Below are positions 8,869 through 17,382 of a stretch of 64,000 bases of DNA, piece after piece; within the stretch, counting starts at the first letter, position 1; every line of letters starts with the position of its first letter. The stretch is from Novosphingopyxis sp965218915. Lineage in GTDB: Bacteria > Pseudomonadota > Alphaproteobacteria > Sphingomonadales > Sphingomonadaceae. The position numbers and the translations under genes were made by a program. The DNA lies in NCBI RefSeq assembly GCF_965218915.1, contig NZ_OZ244708.1, positions 1,860,001 through 1,924,000 on the forward strand, in the 5' to 3' direction. Under the pieces are notes generated by a model, which was not told the origin of the DNA, made no database searches, and was given only the letters and a program-made list of their open reading frames with translations.

Positions 8869-9483
8869 TCACAGCTCGACCCCCTGCCCTATTTCGGGCT
8901 TCAGATTACGCACCGCATCCTGCGGACGGCGGCGCACCTGTTTGGCGACGTTCTGTGGCCGCACGCCGGTGCGCTTGCGGTGCGTCAGCACGATCGCGCC
9001 AATCATTGCGACGAGAAGAATAAGCCCCGCCGCCTCGAACAGGAATATATATTTGGTATAAAGCAGCCCGCCGATCGCCTCCAGATTGGGCACTCCGGCA
9101 TCCACCGGCGCGCTGCTCGCGGTGCCGAGCTTGATCGCGCCCGCTCGGAACGCCTCAAGCCCCAGGATCATCTCGAACGCCAGGAACACCGCCAGGACGA
9201 TGCCAAAGAAGAGATAACGCACGAAACCCGCGCGCAGCTCGGCGAAATCGATGTCGAGCATCATCACCACGAACAGGAACAGCACCGCGACCGCGCCGAC
9301 ATAAACGATCACCAGCAGCATCGCGATAAACTCCGCGCCCGCCAATACCATCAGCCCCGCCGCGTTGAAGAAGGCGAGGATCAGCCACAGCACGCTGTGC
9401 ACGGGGTTCTTCGCGAAAATCGTGAACGCGCCCGAAAGCAGCACGATCGTCGCGAACAGATAAAAGGCGAGAACTTGGATCAA
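8869..9483 (-). CDS. nuoJ: NADH-quinone oxidoreductase subunit J
   Basis: 204 aa, five-helix membrane subunit of complex I. I place the start at a TTG (decoded as MIQVLAFYLFATIVLLSGAF), because GGGGAGGATTTGC immediately precedes it and the family N-terminus begins there. Upstream in-frame sequence is repeat-derived. The motif AEFIAMLLVIVYVGAVAVLFLFVVMM is the conserved TM3 with its pi-bulge region. The basic C-terminal tail (HRKRTGVRPQN onward, about 35 residues) is soluble. Confidence 0.93.
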   Translation of the reverse strand: MIQVLAFYLFATIVLLSGAFTIFAKNPVHSVLWLILAFFNAAGLMVLAGAEFIAMLLVIVYVGAVAVLFLFVVMMLDIDFAELRAGFVRYLFFGIVLAVFLAFEMILGLEAFRAGAIKLGTASSAPVDAGVPNLEAIGGLLYTKYIFLFEAAGLILLVAMIGAIVLTHRKRTGVRPQNVAKQVRRRPQDAVRNLKPEIGQGVEL

Positions 9484-9488
9484 GCAAA

Positions 9489-9666
9489 TCCTCCCCGGAA
9501 CGGGCCACCCACGAAAGTCGTACTTTCGTGGGAACCCGACGAGGAGGTGGCGCGCCGTAGCGAAGCGGAGGCGTGACGGAGGGAGCGAGACGATTTCGCA
9601 ATGAGGCACCGTTTCGGCCCCTCCACCATGCCTGCGGCATGGTCCCCCTCCCCGTTCCGGGGAGGA
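9489..9666. repeat. palindromic repeat between nuoI and nuoJ
   Basis: About 178 bp bounded by TCCTCCCC and GGGGAGGA. It contains the perfect hairpin CCCACGAAAG/CTTTCGTGGG around 9508-9532. Its right half (CCCCTCCACCATGCC..GGCATGGTCCCCCTCCCC) is the reverse complement of the shared block in the elements at 8708 and 11261, so this copy is partly inverted relative to them. The end beside nuoJ gives its Shine-Dalgarno. The other end reads GGGGAGGATTTTT on the plus strand, where no gene starts. Confidence 0.82.
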
Positions 9667-9723
9667 TTTTTCAAAGCGCCAAACCTGACCAATTTCATAC
9701 CTCGCGGATTCGATGCCCGCGCT

Positions 9724-10209
9724 CTAGCGATAGGGCGCATCGGCGGCAAGGTTCGCGGCAATGGCGCGCTCCCATTTATCGCCGTTCTCGAGCAGCTTGC
9801 CCTTGTCGTAGATCAGTTCCTCGCGGGTCTCGGTCGAATATTCGAAATTCGGCCCCTCGACGATCGCGTCCACCGGGCAGGCTTCCTGGCAGAAACCGCA
9901 ATAGATGCATTTGGTCATGTCGATATCGTAGCGCGTGGTGCGGCGGCTGCCGTCCTCGCGCGGCTCGGCCTCGATCGTGATCGCCTGCGCCGGGCACACC
10001 GCTTCGCACAGCTTGCACGCGATGCAGCGCTCCTCGCCATTGGGGTAACGGCGCAGCGCATGCTCGCCGCGAAAGCGCGGGCTCAGCGGGTTCTTCTCAT
10101 ATGGATAGTTGATCGTCGCCTTCGGCTTGAAGAAATATTGCAGCGTCAGCCAATGGGCTTTGACGAACTCCCACAGGGTGAAGGCTTTGACGGTTTGCGC
10201 GAAGCTCAT
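9724..10209 (-). CDS. nuoI: NADH-quinone oxidoreductase subunit I
   Basis: 161 aa peripheral ferredoxin-like subunit carrying clusters N6a and N6b. Two complete 4Fe-4S motifs are present: CIACKLCEAVCP and CIYCGFCQEACP. The ATG overlaps the nuoH stop as ATGA, which sets the start (MSFAQTVKAFTLWEF) despite a longer open frame inside nuoH. The amphipathic N-terminus followed by RFRGEHALRRYPNGEERC is typical of the family. Confidence 0.96.
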   Translation of the reverse strand: MSFAQTVKAFTLWEFVKAHWLTLQYFFKPKATINYPYEKNPLSPRFRGEHALRRYPNGEERCIACKLCEAVCPAQAITIEAEPREDGSRRTTRYDIDMTKCIYCGFCQEACPVDAIVEGPNFEYSTETREELIYDKGKLLENGDKWERAIAANLAADAPYR

Positions 10210-11255
10210 GAGAGCGCTCCATAACGGGTAATCATCAGATAACCGGACACCAGAAACACCCAGAACAGGCTGATCGGCAGGAATATCTTCCAGCCCAGCC
10301 GCATCAGCTGGTCGTAGCGATAGCGCGGGACGGTGGCCTTCACCCAGCTGAACATGAAGAAGAATACCCAGATTTTCAGGAAGAACCAGATGATGCCCGG
10401 CACGAAGTAGAGCGGTGCCCAGTCCACCGGCGGCAGCCACCCGCCCCAGAACAGCAGCGCGTTGAGCGCGCACATCAGGATGACGTTGGCATATTCGCCG
10501 AGCCAGAACAGCGCGAAGCTCATCGAGCTGTATTCGGTCTGGTACCCGGCGACGAGCTCGGACTCCGCCTCGGTCAGATCGAACGGCGCGCGCGCGGTTT
10601 CGGCGAGCGAGGAGATGAAGAACATCACCGCGATCGGGAAGAGCAGCGGGTTCAGGGCGTTGGCGCTGAACAGCCCCAGGATCGTGCCGCGCTGCATCTC
10701 GATGATCGTGCCGAGATTGGAACTGCCCGCCCACAGGATCACGCTGATCAGGATGAAGCCGATCGAAACCTCATAGCTGATCATCTGCGCCGCGGCGCGC
10801 ATCGCCGAGAAGAACGGATATTTGGAGTTGGACGCCCAGCCCGAGATAACAACGCCATACACGCCGAGCGAGCTGATCGCGAGCACGTATAGCAGCCCGA
10901 CGTTGATGTCGGCCAGCACCATGCCCGGCCCGAACGGAATCACCGCCCAGGCGAGCAATGCGACCGAAAAGGTGAGGATCGGCGCGATCAGGAACAGCAC
11001 CCGGTTGGATGCCGAGGGAACGATCGTTTCCTGCAGGAACACCTTCAGGCCGTCCGCGAAGCTCTGCAGCAACCCGAACGGCCCGACGACATTGGGCCCC
11101 TTGCGCAGCGCCATCGCCGCCCAGATCTTGCGATCGGCATAGATGATCATCGCCACCGCCAGCATCAGCGGCAGCGCGATCAGCAGGATCAGGATCAGAT
11201 TGGCGACGAACCAGCCGACGCCGGTACCGAGATAGCTCTGGAAGAAATCGGTCAT
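10206..11255 (-). CDS. nuoH: NADH-quinone oxidoreductase subunit H
   Basis: 349 aa, eight-helix membrane subunit forming the quinone chamber with NuoB, NuoD and NuoI. Family motifs include RKIWAAMALRKGPNVVGPFGLLQ near the N-terminus and ETARAPFDLTEAESELVAGYQTEYS. The start (MTDFFQSYLG) follows GGAGGATTTGAG, so its ribosome binding site is the end of the palindromic repeat. The longer upstream frame is repeat sequence. Confidence 0.96.
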   Translation of the reverse strand: MTDFFQSYLGTGVGWFVANLILILLIALPLMLAVAMIIYADRKIWAAMALRKGPNVVGPFGLLQSFADGLKVFLQETIVPSASNRVLFLIAPILTFSVALLAWAVIPFGPGMVLADINVGLLYVLAISSLGVYGVVISGWASNSKYPFFSAMRAAAQMISYEVSIGFILISVILWAGSSNLGTIIEMQRGTILGLFSANALNPLLFPIAVMFFISSLAETARAPFDLTEAESELVAGYQTEYSSMSFALFWLGEYANVILMCALNALLFWGGWLPPVDWAPLYFVPGIIWFFLKIWVFFFMFSWVKATVPRYRYDQLMRLGWKIFLPISLFWVFLVSGYLMITRYGALS

Positions 11256-11260
11256 CTCAA

Positions 11261-11419
11261 ATCCTCCCCACTTGTGGGGAGGGGGACCATGCGCAGCATG
11301 GTGGAGGGGTGCGAGCGAAGCGAGCGAAAGGCATCGCCCCGAGAGTTCGGCAAAACAGCGCGATACCCCTCCACCACCCTCCGGGCGGTCCCCCTCCCCC
11401 CGCTTCGCGCGGGGAGGAT
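11261..11419. repeat. palindromic repeat between nuoG and nuoH
   Basis: About 159 bp. It opens with ATCCTCCCCA..TGGGGAGG, then GGGGACCATGCGCAGCATGG as in the element at 8708. A GCGAGCGAAGCGAGCG stretch lies in the middle. It closes with CCCCTCCACC..GGTCCCCCTCCCCCC and CGCGGGGAGGA. The closing block is nearly identical to that at 8820-8853. The nuoH-proximal end provides the Shine-Dalgarno for nuoH. Confidence 0.82.
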
Positions 11420-11433
11420 TTGTGCAGTCGCAA

Positions 11434-13440
11434 TCATTCCGCCGCCTCCAGATAATCCTGCCCATGGACCAGTTCGGCCGAGCAGCGATTCATCGTCTCG
11501 CTTGCGCGGCAGATGGCGTTGGTGAGATAATAATCGCGGATCGGATGGACCGGCGCGCCGCTGGCCTTGTCGGCCAGTTTGGGCGGCGACCAGTCATAGG
11601 CGATCAGCCCTTCCTCGGCGAGGGCGGGCACATCCGCGAACATCGCGGCGCGCAAGCCTTCGAAATCGTCGAACGGCAGTGTGTGGCCGAGCACATCGGA
11701 CAGCGCGCGGAAAATCGCCCAGTCCTCGCGCGCGTCGCCCGGCGCGAACACCGCCTTGGCGCCGCGCTGCACGCGGCCTTCGATATTGACATAGGTTCCG
11801 GCCTTTTCGGGGTAGGCTGCGGCGGGCAGGATCACGTCCGCGGCGTGCGCCCCGGCATCGCCATGATGGCCGACATAGACCTTGAACGTGCCATCGAACA
11901 CCGCGAAATCTACCTCGTCAGCGCCGAGGAAAAAGGCGAGCTTCGGCCTGGCGGACGCAATGTCTGCAATGCCGCCTGCTTGCGCATAGCCGAGCATCAA
12001 CCCGCCCATGCGCGATGCGGCGGTGTGGAGCACGTTGAACCCGTTCCAGCCATCCCGGACCAGCCTGAACTTATCGGCCAGCTTCAGTGCCGCGCCATGC
12101 GCGCCATCGACCGCCAGCGCGCCAGGGCCGATGATGATCGCGGGCTTTTCCGCGCCGTCCAGCACATCGACCAGCGCCTTGGGCAATTTGCCCAGCGCGC
12201 CCAAATCCTCGCCCAGCCACTCGACCTTGTAGGTCAGATCGGCCTCGGGGCCGAAGCCATAGACCTTGGCCCCGCGCTTGATCGCCTTGCGAAGCCGCGT
12301 GTTGACGAGCGGTGCCTCGAGCCGCGGATTGCTGCCGATCAGCAGCACCACATCGGCATGCTCGATATCGGCGAGCGGGGTATTGAACCGCACCGCATCG
12401 AGGCTGCTTACGTCATAGGACAGCCCCGTCTGGCGCCCTTCGAGCTGGTCCGAGCCCATTGCGGCAAGCAGCGCCTTGGCCGCATACATCGTCTCGCAAT
12501 CGAGCAGATCACCCGCGATCGCGGCGACCGACGATCCGGCATCGACGTCGGTGATTGCCCGAAACGCTTCCTGCCAGCTGGCGGGCTGCAATTTGCCGTC
12601 GCGCCGCACATAAGGACGATCAAGCCGCCGATGCATCAACCCATCGATGGCGTAGCGCGCCTTGTCGGTCGCCCATTCCTCGTTCACGTCGTCGTTTACC
12701 CGTGGCAGCACGCGCAGCACTTCGCGTCCACGCGCGTCGAAACGGATATTGGTGCCGACCGCGTCCATCACGTCGATGCCGAGCGTCTTGGTGAGCTCCC
12801 ACGGCCGCGCCTCGAACGCATAGGGTTTCGATGTGAGCGCGCCCACGGGACAGAGATCGACGACGTTACCCGACAGCTCCGATTGCACGGCATGCTCCAG
12901 ATAAGACGTGATCTGCATATTCTCGCCGCGCCCGATCACGCCGATATCCTCGACGCCGGCCACTTCCTCGGCAAAGCGCACGCAGCGGGTGCAGTGGATG
13001 CAGCGGGTCATCACCGTCTTGACGATGGGGCCCATATATTTCTCGGTCACCGCGCGCTTGTTAAGCTCGAAGCGGCTCATACCCTTGCCATAGGCCATGG
13101 CCTGGTCCTGCAGATCGCACTCACCGCCCTGATCGCAGATCGGGCAATCGAGCGGATGGTTGATCAGCAGGAATTCCATCACGCCTTCGCGGGCGTGCTT
13201 CACCATCTCGCTGTCGGTGCGGATTTCCTGGCCGTCGGTGGCGGGCAATGCGCAACTTGCCTGCGGTTTTGGCGGCCCCGGCTTCACTTCGACCAGGCAC
13301 ATGCGGCAATTGCCGGCGATCGACAGCCGCTCATGATAGCAGAACCGAGGGATTTCCTTACCACCAAGCTCACACGCCTGCAGCACGGTCACGCCGTCCG
13401 GCACTTCGAGTTCGGTGCCGTCTACGGTTACCTTGGGCAT
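11434..13440 (-). CDS. nuoG: NADH-quinone oxidoreductase subunit G
   Basis: 668 aa, the large iron-sulfur subunit of the NADH-oxidising arm. The N-terminal 2Fe-2S ferredoxin domain (CYHERLSIAGNCRMC) is followed by the His-Cys3 cluster loop (HPLDCPICDQGGEC), then CIHCTRC and CPVGAL for N4 and N5. The rest is a molybdopterin-oxidoreductase-like domain (about 220-668) without catalytic function in complex I. It lies 1 base after the stop of the small coiled-coil gene upstream. A palindromic repeat separates it from nuoH. Confidence 0.96.
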   Translation of the reverse strand: MPKVTVDGTELEVPDGVTVLQACELGGKEIPRFCYHERLSIAGNCRMCLVEVKPGPPKPQASCALPATDGQEIRTDSEMVKHAREGVMEFLLINHPLDCPICDQGGECDLQDQAMAYGKGMSRFELNKRAVTEKYMGPIVKTVMTRCIHCTRCVRFAEEVAGVEDIGVIGRGENMQITSYLEHAVQSELSGNVVDLCPVGALTSKPYAFEARPWELTKTLGIDVMDAVGTNIRFDARGREVLRVLPRVNDDVNEEWATDKARYAIDGLMHRRLDRPYVRRDGKLQPASWQEAFRAITDVDAGSSVAAIAGDLLDCETMYAAKALLAAMGSDQLEGRQTGLSYDVSSLDAVRFNTPLADIEHADVVLLIGSNPRLEAPLVNTRLRKAIKRGAKVYGFGPEADLTYKVEWLGEDLGALGKLPKALVDVLDGAEKPAIIIGPGALAVDGAHGAALKLADKFRLVRDGWNGFNVLHTAASRMGGLMLGYAQAGGIADIASARPKLAFFLGADEVDFAVFDGTFKVYVGHHGDAGAHAADVILPAAAYPEKAGTYVNIEGRVQRGAKAVFAPGDAREDWAIFRALSDVLGHTLPFDDFEGLRAAMFADVPALAEEGLIAYDWSPPKLADKASGAPVHPIRDYYLTNAICRASETMNRCSAELVHGQDYLEAAE

Positions 13441-13441
13441 A

Positions 13442-13693
13442 TCAGTGTTCCGTATCCATGAGGCCCATTCGGTTTTCGATCCGGTCCACCCGGTCTTTTA
13501 AATGCGCGATATCGATCTCGACACCATGAATCGAGGTCATCAAACCTTGTAATGAAGTGATGATACCGCGCTGATGATCTTCCATCGCCAGCATTCTTGT
13601 CGCCAAAGACGATTGCTCGCGCCTCATGAGCGTGACGTCGTTCTGGAGCCTCTTCAGAATCTCAAGCATCAGATCCGCACGATCATCGGTCAT
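13442..13693 (-). CDS. small coiled-coil protein between nuoF and nuoG
   Basis: 83 aa (MTDDRADLMLEILKRLQ), almost entirely predicted alpha-helix with heptad-like hydrophobics and no cysteine or membrane segment. Its ATG overlaps the nuoF stop (ATGA) and its stop lies 1 base before the nuoG ATG, so it is translated within the complex I operon. Length and C-terminal pattern (VDRIENRMGLMD) match the 82-aa product of the gene between nuoD and nuoE (LDRIETRLGLID), so the two look like paralogues. No function is assigned. An assembly or regulatory role for complex I is only a guess from position. Confidence 0.85.
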   Translation of the reverse strand: MTDDRADLMLEILKRLQNDVTLMRREQSSLATRMLAMEDHQRGIITSLQGLMTSIHGVEIDIAHLKDRVDRIENRMGLMDTEH

Positions 13694-15000
13694 TCAGCCG
13701 CCTCCATCATCGGAGCGCCGCCGTTCCGCTCCACGATGCGCCGCTCGATCTCGGGCCGGAAATGGCGGATCAGGCCTTGGATCGGCCAGGCTGCCGCATC
13801 TCCGAGGGCGCAGATGGTGTGGCCTTCGATCTGTTTGGTCACTTGCTGCAGCATGTCGATGTCCGCGATCTCGGCATCGCCGGTGCGCAGCTTCTCCATC
13901 ACGCGCCACATCCAGCCCGTGCCCTCGCGGCAGGGCGTGCACTGGCCGCAGCTTTCATGCTTGTAGAAATAGCTGATCCGGCTGATCGCCTGGACGATAT
14001 CGGTCGAGCGGTCCATGACGATGACTGCCGCGGTGCCGAGGCCGGAGCCGACTTCCTTCAGCCCGTCGAAGTCCATCGGCGCGTCCATGATCTGCTCGGC
14101 AGGCACCAGCGGCACCGACGAGCCGCCCGGGATCACTGCGAGCAGATTGTCCCAGCCCCCGCGAATGCCGCCGCAATGCTTCTCGATCAGGTCGCGGAAC
14201 GGGATGCTCATCGCCTCCTCGACGACGCAGGGGCGCTCGACATGGCCGCTGATCTGATAAAGCTTGGTGCCGTGGTTGTTCTCGCGGCCGAAACTCGAGA
14301 ACCAGGCCGCGCCGCGCCGCAAGATCGTCGGCACCACCGCGATGCTCTCGACATTGTTGACCGTGGTCGGGCAGCCGTAAAGCCCCGCCCCCGCCGGGAA
14401 TGGCGGCTTCAGGCGCGGTTGACCCTTCTTGCCCTCCAGGCTCTCCAGCATCGCAGTTTCCTCGCCGCAAATATAGGCGCCCGCGCCGCGGTGCATGAAA
14501 ACGTCGAAATCATAGCCGGATTTCGACGCGTTCTTGCCGATCAGCCCGGCGGCATAGGCCTGGTCGATCGCGGCCTGCAACACCTCGGCCTCGCGGATAT
14601 ATTCGCCGCGCACGTAAATATACGCGGCGCGCGCGCGCATCGCGAAACCGGCGATCAGCGCGCCCTCGATCAACTTGTGCGGATCATGGCGAAGAATCTC
14701 GCGATCCTTGCAACTGCCGGGCTCGGATTCGTCGGCGTTGATGGCGAGAAAACTCGGGCGGCCATCCTTCGATTCCTTGGGCATGAACGACCATTTGAGG
14801 CCGGTCGGAAAGCCCGCGCCGCCGCGCCCGCGCAGACCCGACGCCTTCATCTCCTCGATGATCCTGTCCTGCCCACGCTCGATCAGCGCCTTGGTACCGT
14901 CCCAGTCGCCGCGCGCCTCCGCGGCTTTCAGACCCCAGTCCTGATAGCCGTAGAGATTGGTAAAGATGCGGTCCTTGTCGGCGAGGAAGTCGAAACTCAT
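13690..15000 (-). CDS. nuoF: NADH-quinone oxidoreductase subunit F
   Basis: 436 aa, the FMN- and NADH-binding subunit where electrons enter complex I. FMN-binding GRGGAGFPTG is near residue 65, the NADH/FMN loop GAGAYICGEETAML near 180, and the N3 cluster ligands ESCGQCTPCREG near 355 with a fourth cysteine near 400. The ATG (MSFDFLADKDRIFTNLYG) overlaps the stop of the 44-aa gene as TGATG. A longer frame upstream runs inside that gene. Confidence 0.97.
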   Translation of the reverse strand: MSFDFLADKDRIFTNLYGYQDWGLKAAEARGDWDGTKALIERGQDRIIEEMKASGLRGRGGAGFPTGLKWSFMPKESKDGRPSFLAINADESEPGSCKDREILRHDPHKLIEGALIAGFAMRARAAYIYVRGEYIREAEVLQAAIDQAYAAGLIGKNASKSGYDFDVFMHRGAGAYICGEETAMLESLEGKKGQPRLKPPFPAGAGLYGCPTTVNNVESIAVVPTILRRGAAWFSSFGRENNHGTKLYQISGHVERPCVVEEAMSIPFRDLIEKHCGGIRGGWDNLLAVIPGGSSVPLVPAEQIMDAPMDFDGLKEVGSGLGTAAVIVMDRSTDIVQAISRISYFYKHESCGQCTPCREGTGWMWRVMEKLRTGDAEIADIDMLQQVTKQIEGHTICALGDAAAWPIQGLIRHFRPEIERRIVERNGGAPMMEAAE

Positions 15001-15134
15001 CAACCCATACTCGTCACGAGCCAGATCGCGAGCGCGATAACGCCCAGAATAACCACGAACTTGATCGCGCCGGTGATGAATCGGAACGCGAGAAATGCGA
15101 TCACGAGAGCAATCACGATGGTAACGATGCTCAT
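15000..15134 (-). CDS. 44-aa single-span membrane peptide between nuoE and nuoF
   Basis: Translation gives a 44-aa peptide beginning MSIVTIVIALVIAFLAF and ending AIWLVTSMG. It is hydrophobic throughout, with one or two membrane helices around FRFITGAIKF. The ATG overlaps the nuoE stop by 4 bases (ATGA) and its TGA overlaps the nuoF ATG (TGATG). That tight coupling on both sides is the main evidence that it is real. I do not recognise a family. It could be a small accessory subunit or assembly peptide of complex I; this is inference. Confidence 0.72.
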   Translation of the reverse strand: MSIVTIVIALVIAFLAFRFITGAIKFVVILGVIALAIWLVTSMG

Positions 15135-15820
15135 TTCCATTCACTCCGATAATCGTGGTTCTCGTCGACCATGGCGGTCAGCGTGGTTGGGCCGCCGACC
15201 GGCTCGGACGTCTTTCGGCCCTCGATCTGCGTCCCGGTCTTGGGGCTCTCGCCGTTCGCCAGCGCTTCGAGAATATGCGAGGTGCTGTCGTAATCGAGGT
15301 CCTCGTAATTGTCGTCGTTGATCTGGACCATCGGCGCGGTGGCGCAATTGCCCATACACTCCACCTCGGTCAGCGTGAACATCCCGTCGGGCGTGGTCTT
15401 GCCCTTGACCATCCCCTTGTTCTTGCACGCGGCCATGACATCGTCCGATCCGCGCAGCATGCACGGCGTGGTGCCGCAAACCTGCACATGGAAGCGGCCG
15501 ACCGGCTCCAGATTATACATTGTGTAAAAGGTCGCGACCTCATAGGCGCGGATATAGGGCATATCGAGCTGCGCGGCGACATACTCGATCACCGGCACCG
15601 GCAACCAGCCTTGCGTCTGCGTATCCGCACCGATCTGCCGCTGGGCAAGATCGAGCAGCGGCATCACCGCGCTGCGCTGGCGCCCCTCGGGATAGCGCGC
15701 AATGAACGTCCTGGCCTTTTCGGCATTCTCGGGCGTCCAGGCGAAGTCGGCATAGGAACGCTCGTCCGCAGGCGTGGGCTCGGCGATCTGATCTTCATTG
15801 GCGTAGGTTGGGCCGGTCAT
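15131..15820 (-). CDS. nuoE: NADH-quinone oxidoreductase subunit E
   Basis: 229 aa thioredoxin-like 2Fe-2S subunit of the NADH dehydrogenase module. The four ligands of cluster N1a appear as CGTTPC and CMGNC. Flanking conserved stretches are EYVAAQLDMPYIRAYEVATFY and GMFTLTEVEC. About 60 residues beyond the thioredoxin fold at the C-terminus are polar. The ATG is set by ATGA overlap with neither partner but is the first start in frame. Its stop overlaps the 44-aa gene. Confidence 0.96.
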   Translation of the reverse strand: MTGPTYANEDQIAEPTPADERSYADFAWTPENAEKARTFIARYPEGRQRSAVMPLLDLAQRQIGADTQTQGWLPVPVIEYVAAQLDMPYIRAYEVATFYTMYNLEPVGRFHVQVCGTTPCMLRGSDDVMAACKNKGMVKGKTTPDGMFTLTEVECMGNCATAPMVQINDDNYEDLDYDSTSHILEALANGESPKTGTQIEGRKTSEPVGGPTTLTAMVDENHDYRSEWK

Positions 15821-16065
15821 GCGTCGATCAGGCCCAGTCGCGTTTCGATGCGATCGAGCCGATGGTCGATTCGGTCGATGCGCTTGTGCGTGCCCGAAAC
15901 GGTAACTTCGACCGACGCGATACGCGCAGACATGCTGGAAGACGATTCCTCGAGCGAAGACAGCCGCCCCTCGATATCGCCCAACTTTATCGGGATCGAC
16001 GATAATTGCGTCTGTATTTTCTGCAGAATGGTATAGATCAGATCGTTCGTGACTTCATCCGGCAT
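15817..16065 (-). CDS. small coiled-coil protein between nuoD and nuoE
   Basis: 82 aa (MPDEVTNDLIYTILQKIQTQL), predicted helical coiled coil with a serine run in the middle and a charged C-terminal heptad stretch (RIDRIDHRLDRIETRLG). The start is preceded by AAGGAG seven bases upstream. The frame is open further upstream, but no better site exists. Its stop overlaps the nuoE ATG as ATGA. It resembles the 83-aa product at 13442-13693 in length and C-terminal pattern. No family recognised. Confidence 0.85.
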   Translation of the reverse strand: MPDEVTNDLIYTILQKIQTQLSSIPIKLGDIEGRLSSLEESSSSMSARIASVEVTVSGTHKRIDRIDHRLDRIETRLGLIDA

Positions 16066-16146
16066 AGCAAGCTCCTTTTCCTTGCGCAGGATTAGCACGC
16101 AGATGTTCGGAAAACATCACCGCCGAGCGCTGGCATGTAAGCAAAC

Positions 16147-17382
16147 TCACCGATCGCTCTCCCCGAACACAACGTCGATAGCGCCTAGGATCGCCGTCGC
16201 ATCGGGCAGCATGTGGCCCTTGGTCATGTAATCCATCGCCTGGAGATGGCTGAACGCGGTCGGGCGGATCTTGCAGCGATAGGGTTTGTTCGAGCCGTCG
16301 GAAACGAGATAGACGCCGAACTCGCCCTTTGGGCTTTCGGTGGCGACATAGACCTCGCCCTCGGGGACGTGGAAGCCCTCGGTGTAGAGCTTGAAATGGT
16401 GGATCAGCGCTTCCATCGTCTGCTTCATCTCGGCGCGCTTGGGCGGCACGATCTTGCGGTCGTCGCTGGCGATCGGGCCTTCGGGCATCTCGGCGAGGCA
16501 CTGCTTCATGATGCGCGCGGACTGGCGGCATTCCTCGACGCGCACCATCATCCGGTCGTAGCAATCGCCATTGGTGCCGACGGGTATGTCGAAATCCATC
16601 CGGTCGTAGACGTCATAGGGCTGCGATTTGCGCAGATCCCAGGGGATGCCCGAGCCGCGGATCATCGGACCGGTGAAGCCGCGCGCAATCGCCTCGTCGC
16701 GCGGCACCACGGCGATGTCGACATTGCGCTGCTTGAAGATGCGGTTGTCGGCGACCAGGCTGATCGCGTCCTCGAACAGCTTCGGGAATTTCGTATCGAG
16801 CCAGTCGCCGATGTCGGTGAGCAGCTTGAGCGGCACATCCTGATGGACGCCGCCGGGGCGGAACCAGGCCATGTGCATGCGCGCGCCGCTGGCCCGCTCG
16901 AAAAATTGTAGCGTATCCTCGCGGATTTCGAACAGCCACAGGTTCGGCGTCATCGCGCCAACATCCATGACATGGCTGCCAAGGTTGAGCAGATGGTTCG
17001 AGATACGCGTCAGCTCGGCGAAGAACACGCGCAGATATTGCGCGCGGATCGGCACTTCGAGGTTCAGCAGCTTCTCGATGGCGAGCACATAGCTGTGCTC
17101 CATGCACAGCGGCGAGCAATAATCGAGCCGATCGAAATAAGGGAGCGCCTGCAGATAGGTCTTGTATTCGATCAGCTTCTCGGTGCCGCGGTGCAGCAGA
17201 CCGACATGCGGATCGACGCGCTCGACGATCTCGCCGTCCAACTCCATCACCATGCGCAGCACGCCGTGCGCCGCGGGATGCTGCGGGCCGAAATTAATCG
17301 TGTAATTCTGGATGTCGACATCGCCCGTGGTCGGGTCGGCGCCGTCGGTCTCATGCCGCATTTCTTCGAGGAAATCCGCCAT
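16147..17382 (-). CDS. nuoD: NADH-quinone oxidoreductase subunit D
   Basis: 411 aa, 49-kDa-type subunit related to NiFe-hydrogenase large subunits. It lines the quinone site with NuoB. Conserved stretches are NFGPQHPAAHGVLR (with the histidine of the quinone headgroup site), EKLIEYKTYLQALPYFDRLDY and GFTGPMIRGSG. The C-terminal GAIDVVFGESDR is typical. The ATG overlaps the nuoC stop as TGATG. Confidence 0.97.
   Translation of the reverse strand: MADFLEEMRHETDGADPTTGDVDIQNYTINFGPQHPAAHGVLRMVMELDGEIVERVDPHVGLLHRGTEKLIEYKTYLQALPYFDRLDYCSPLCMEHSYVLAIEKLLNLEVPIRAQYLRVFFAELTRISNHLLNLGSHVMDVGAMTPNLWLFEIREDTLQFFERASGARMHMAWFRPGGVHQDVPLKLLTDIGDWLDTKFPKLFEDAISLVADNRIFKQRNVDIAVVPRDEAIARGFTGPMIRGSGIPWDLRKSQPYDVYDRMDFDIPVGTNGDCYDRMMVRVEECRQSARIMKQCLAEMPEGPIASDDRKIVPPKRAEMKQTMEALIHHFKLYTEGFHVPEGEVYVATESPKGEFGVYLVSDGSNKPYRCKIRPTAFSHLQAMDYMTKGHMLPDATAILGAIDVVFGESDR

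Noticed and set aside
11272..13461. 729-codon plus-strand frame opposite nuoG
   Set aside because: Shadow of nuoG. It starts inside a palindromic repeat and has no recognised domain.
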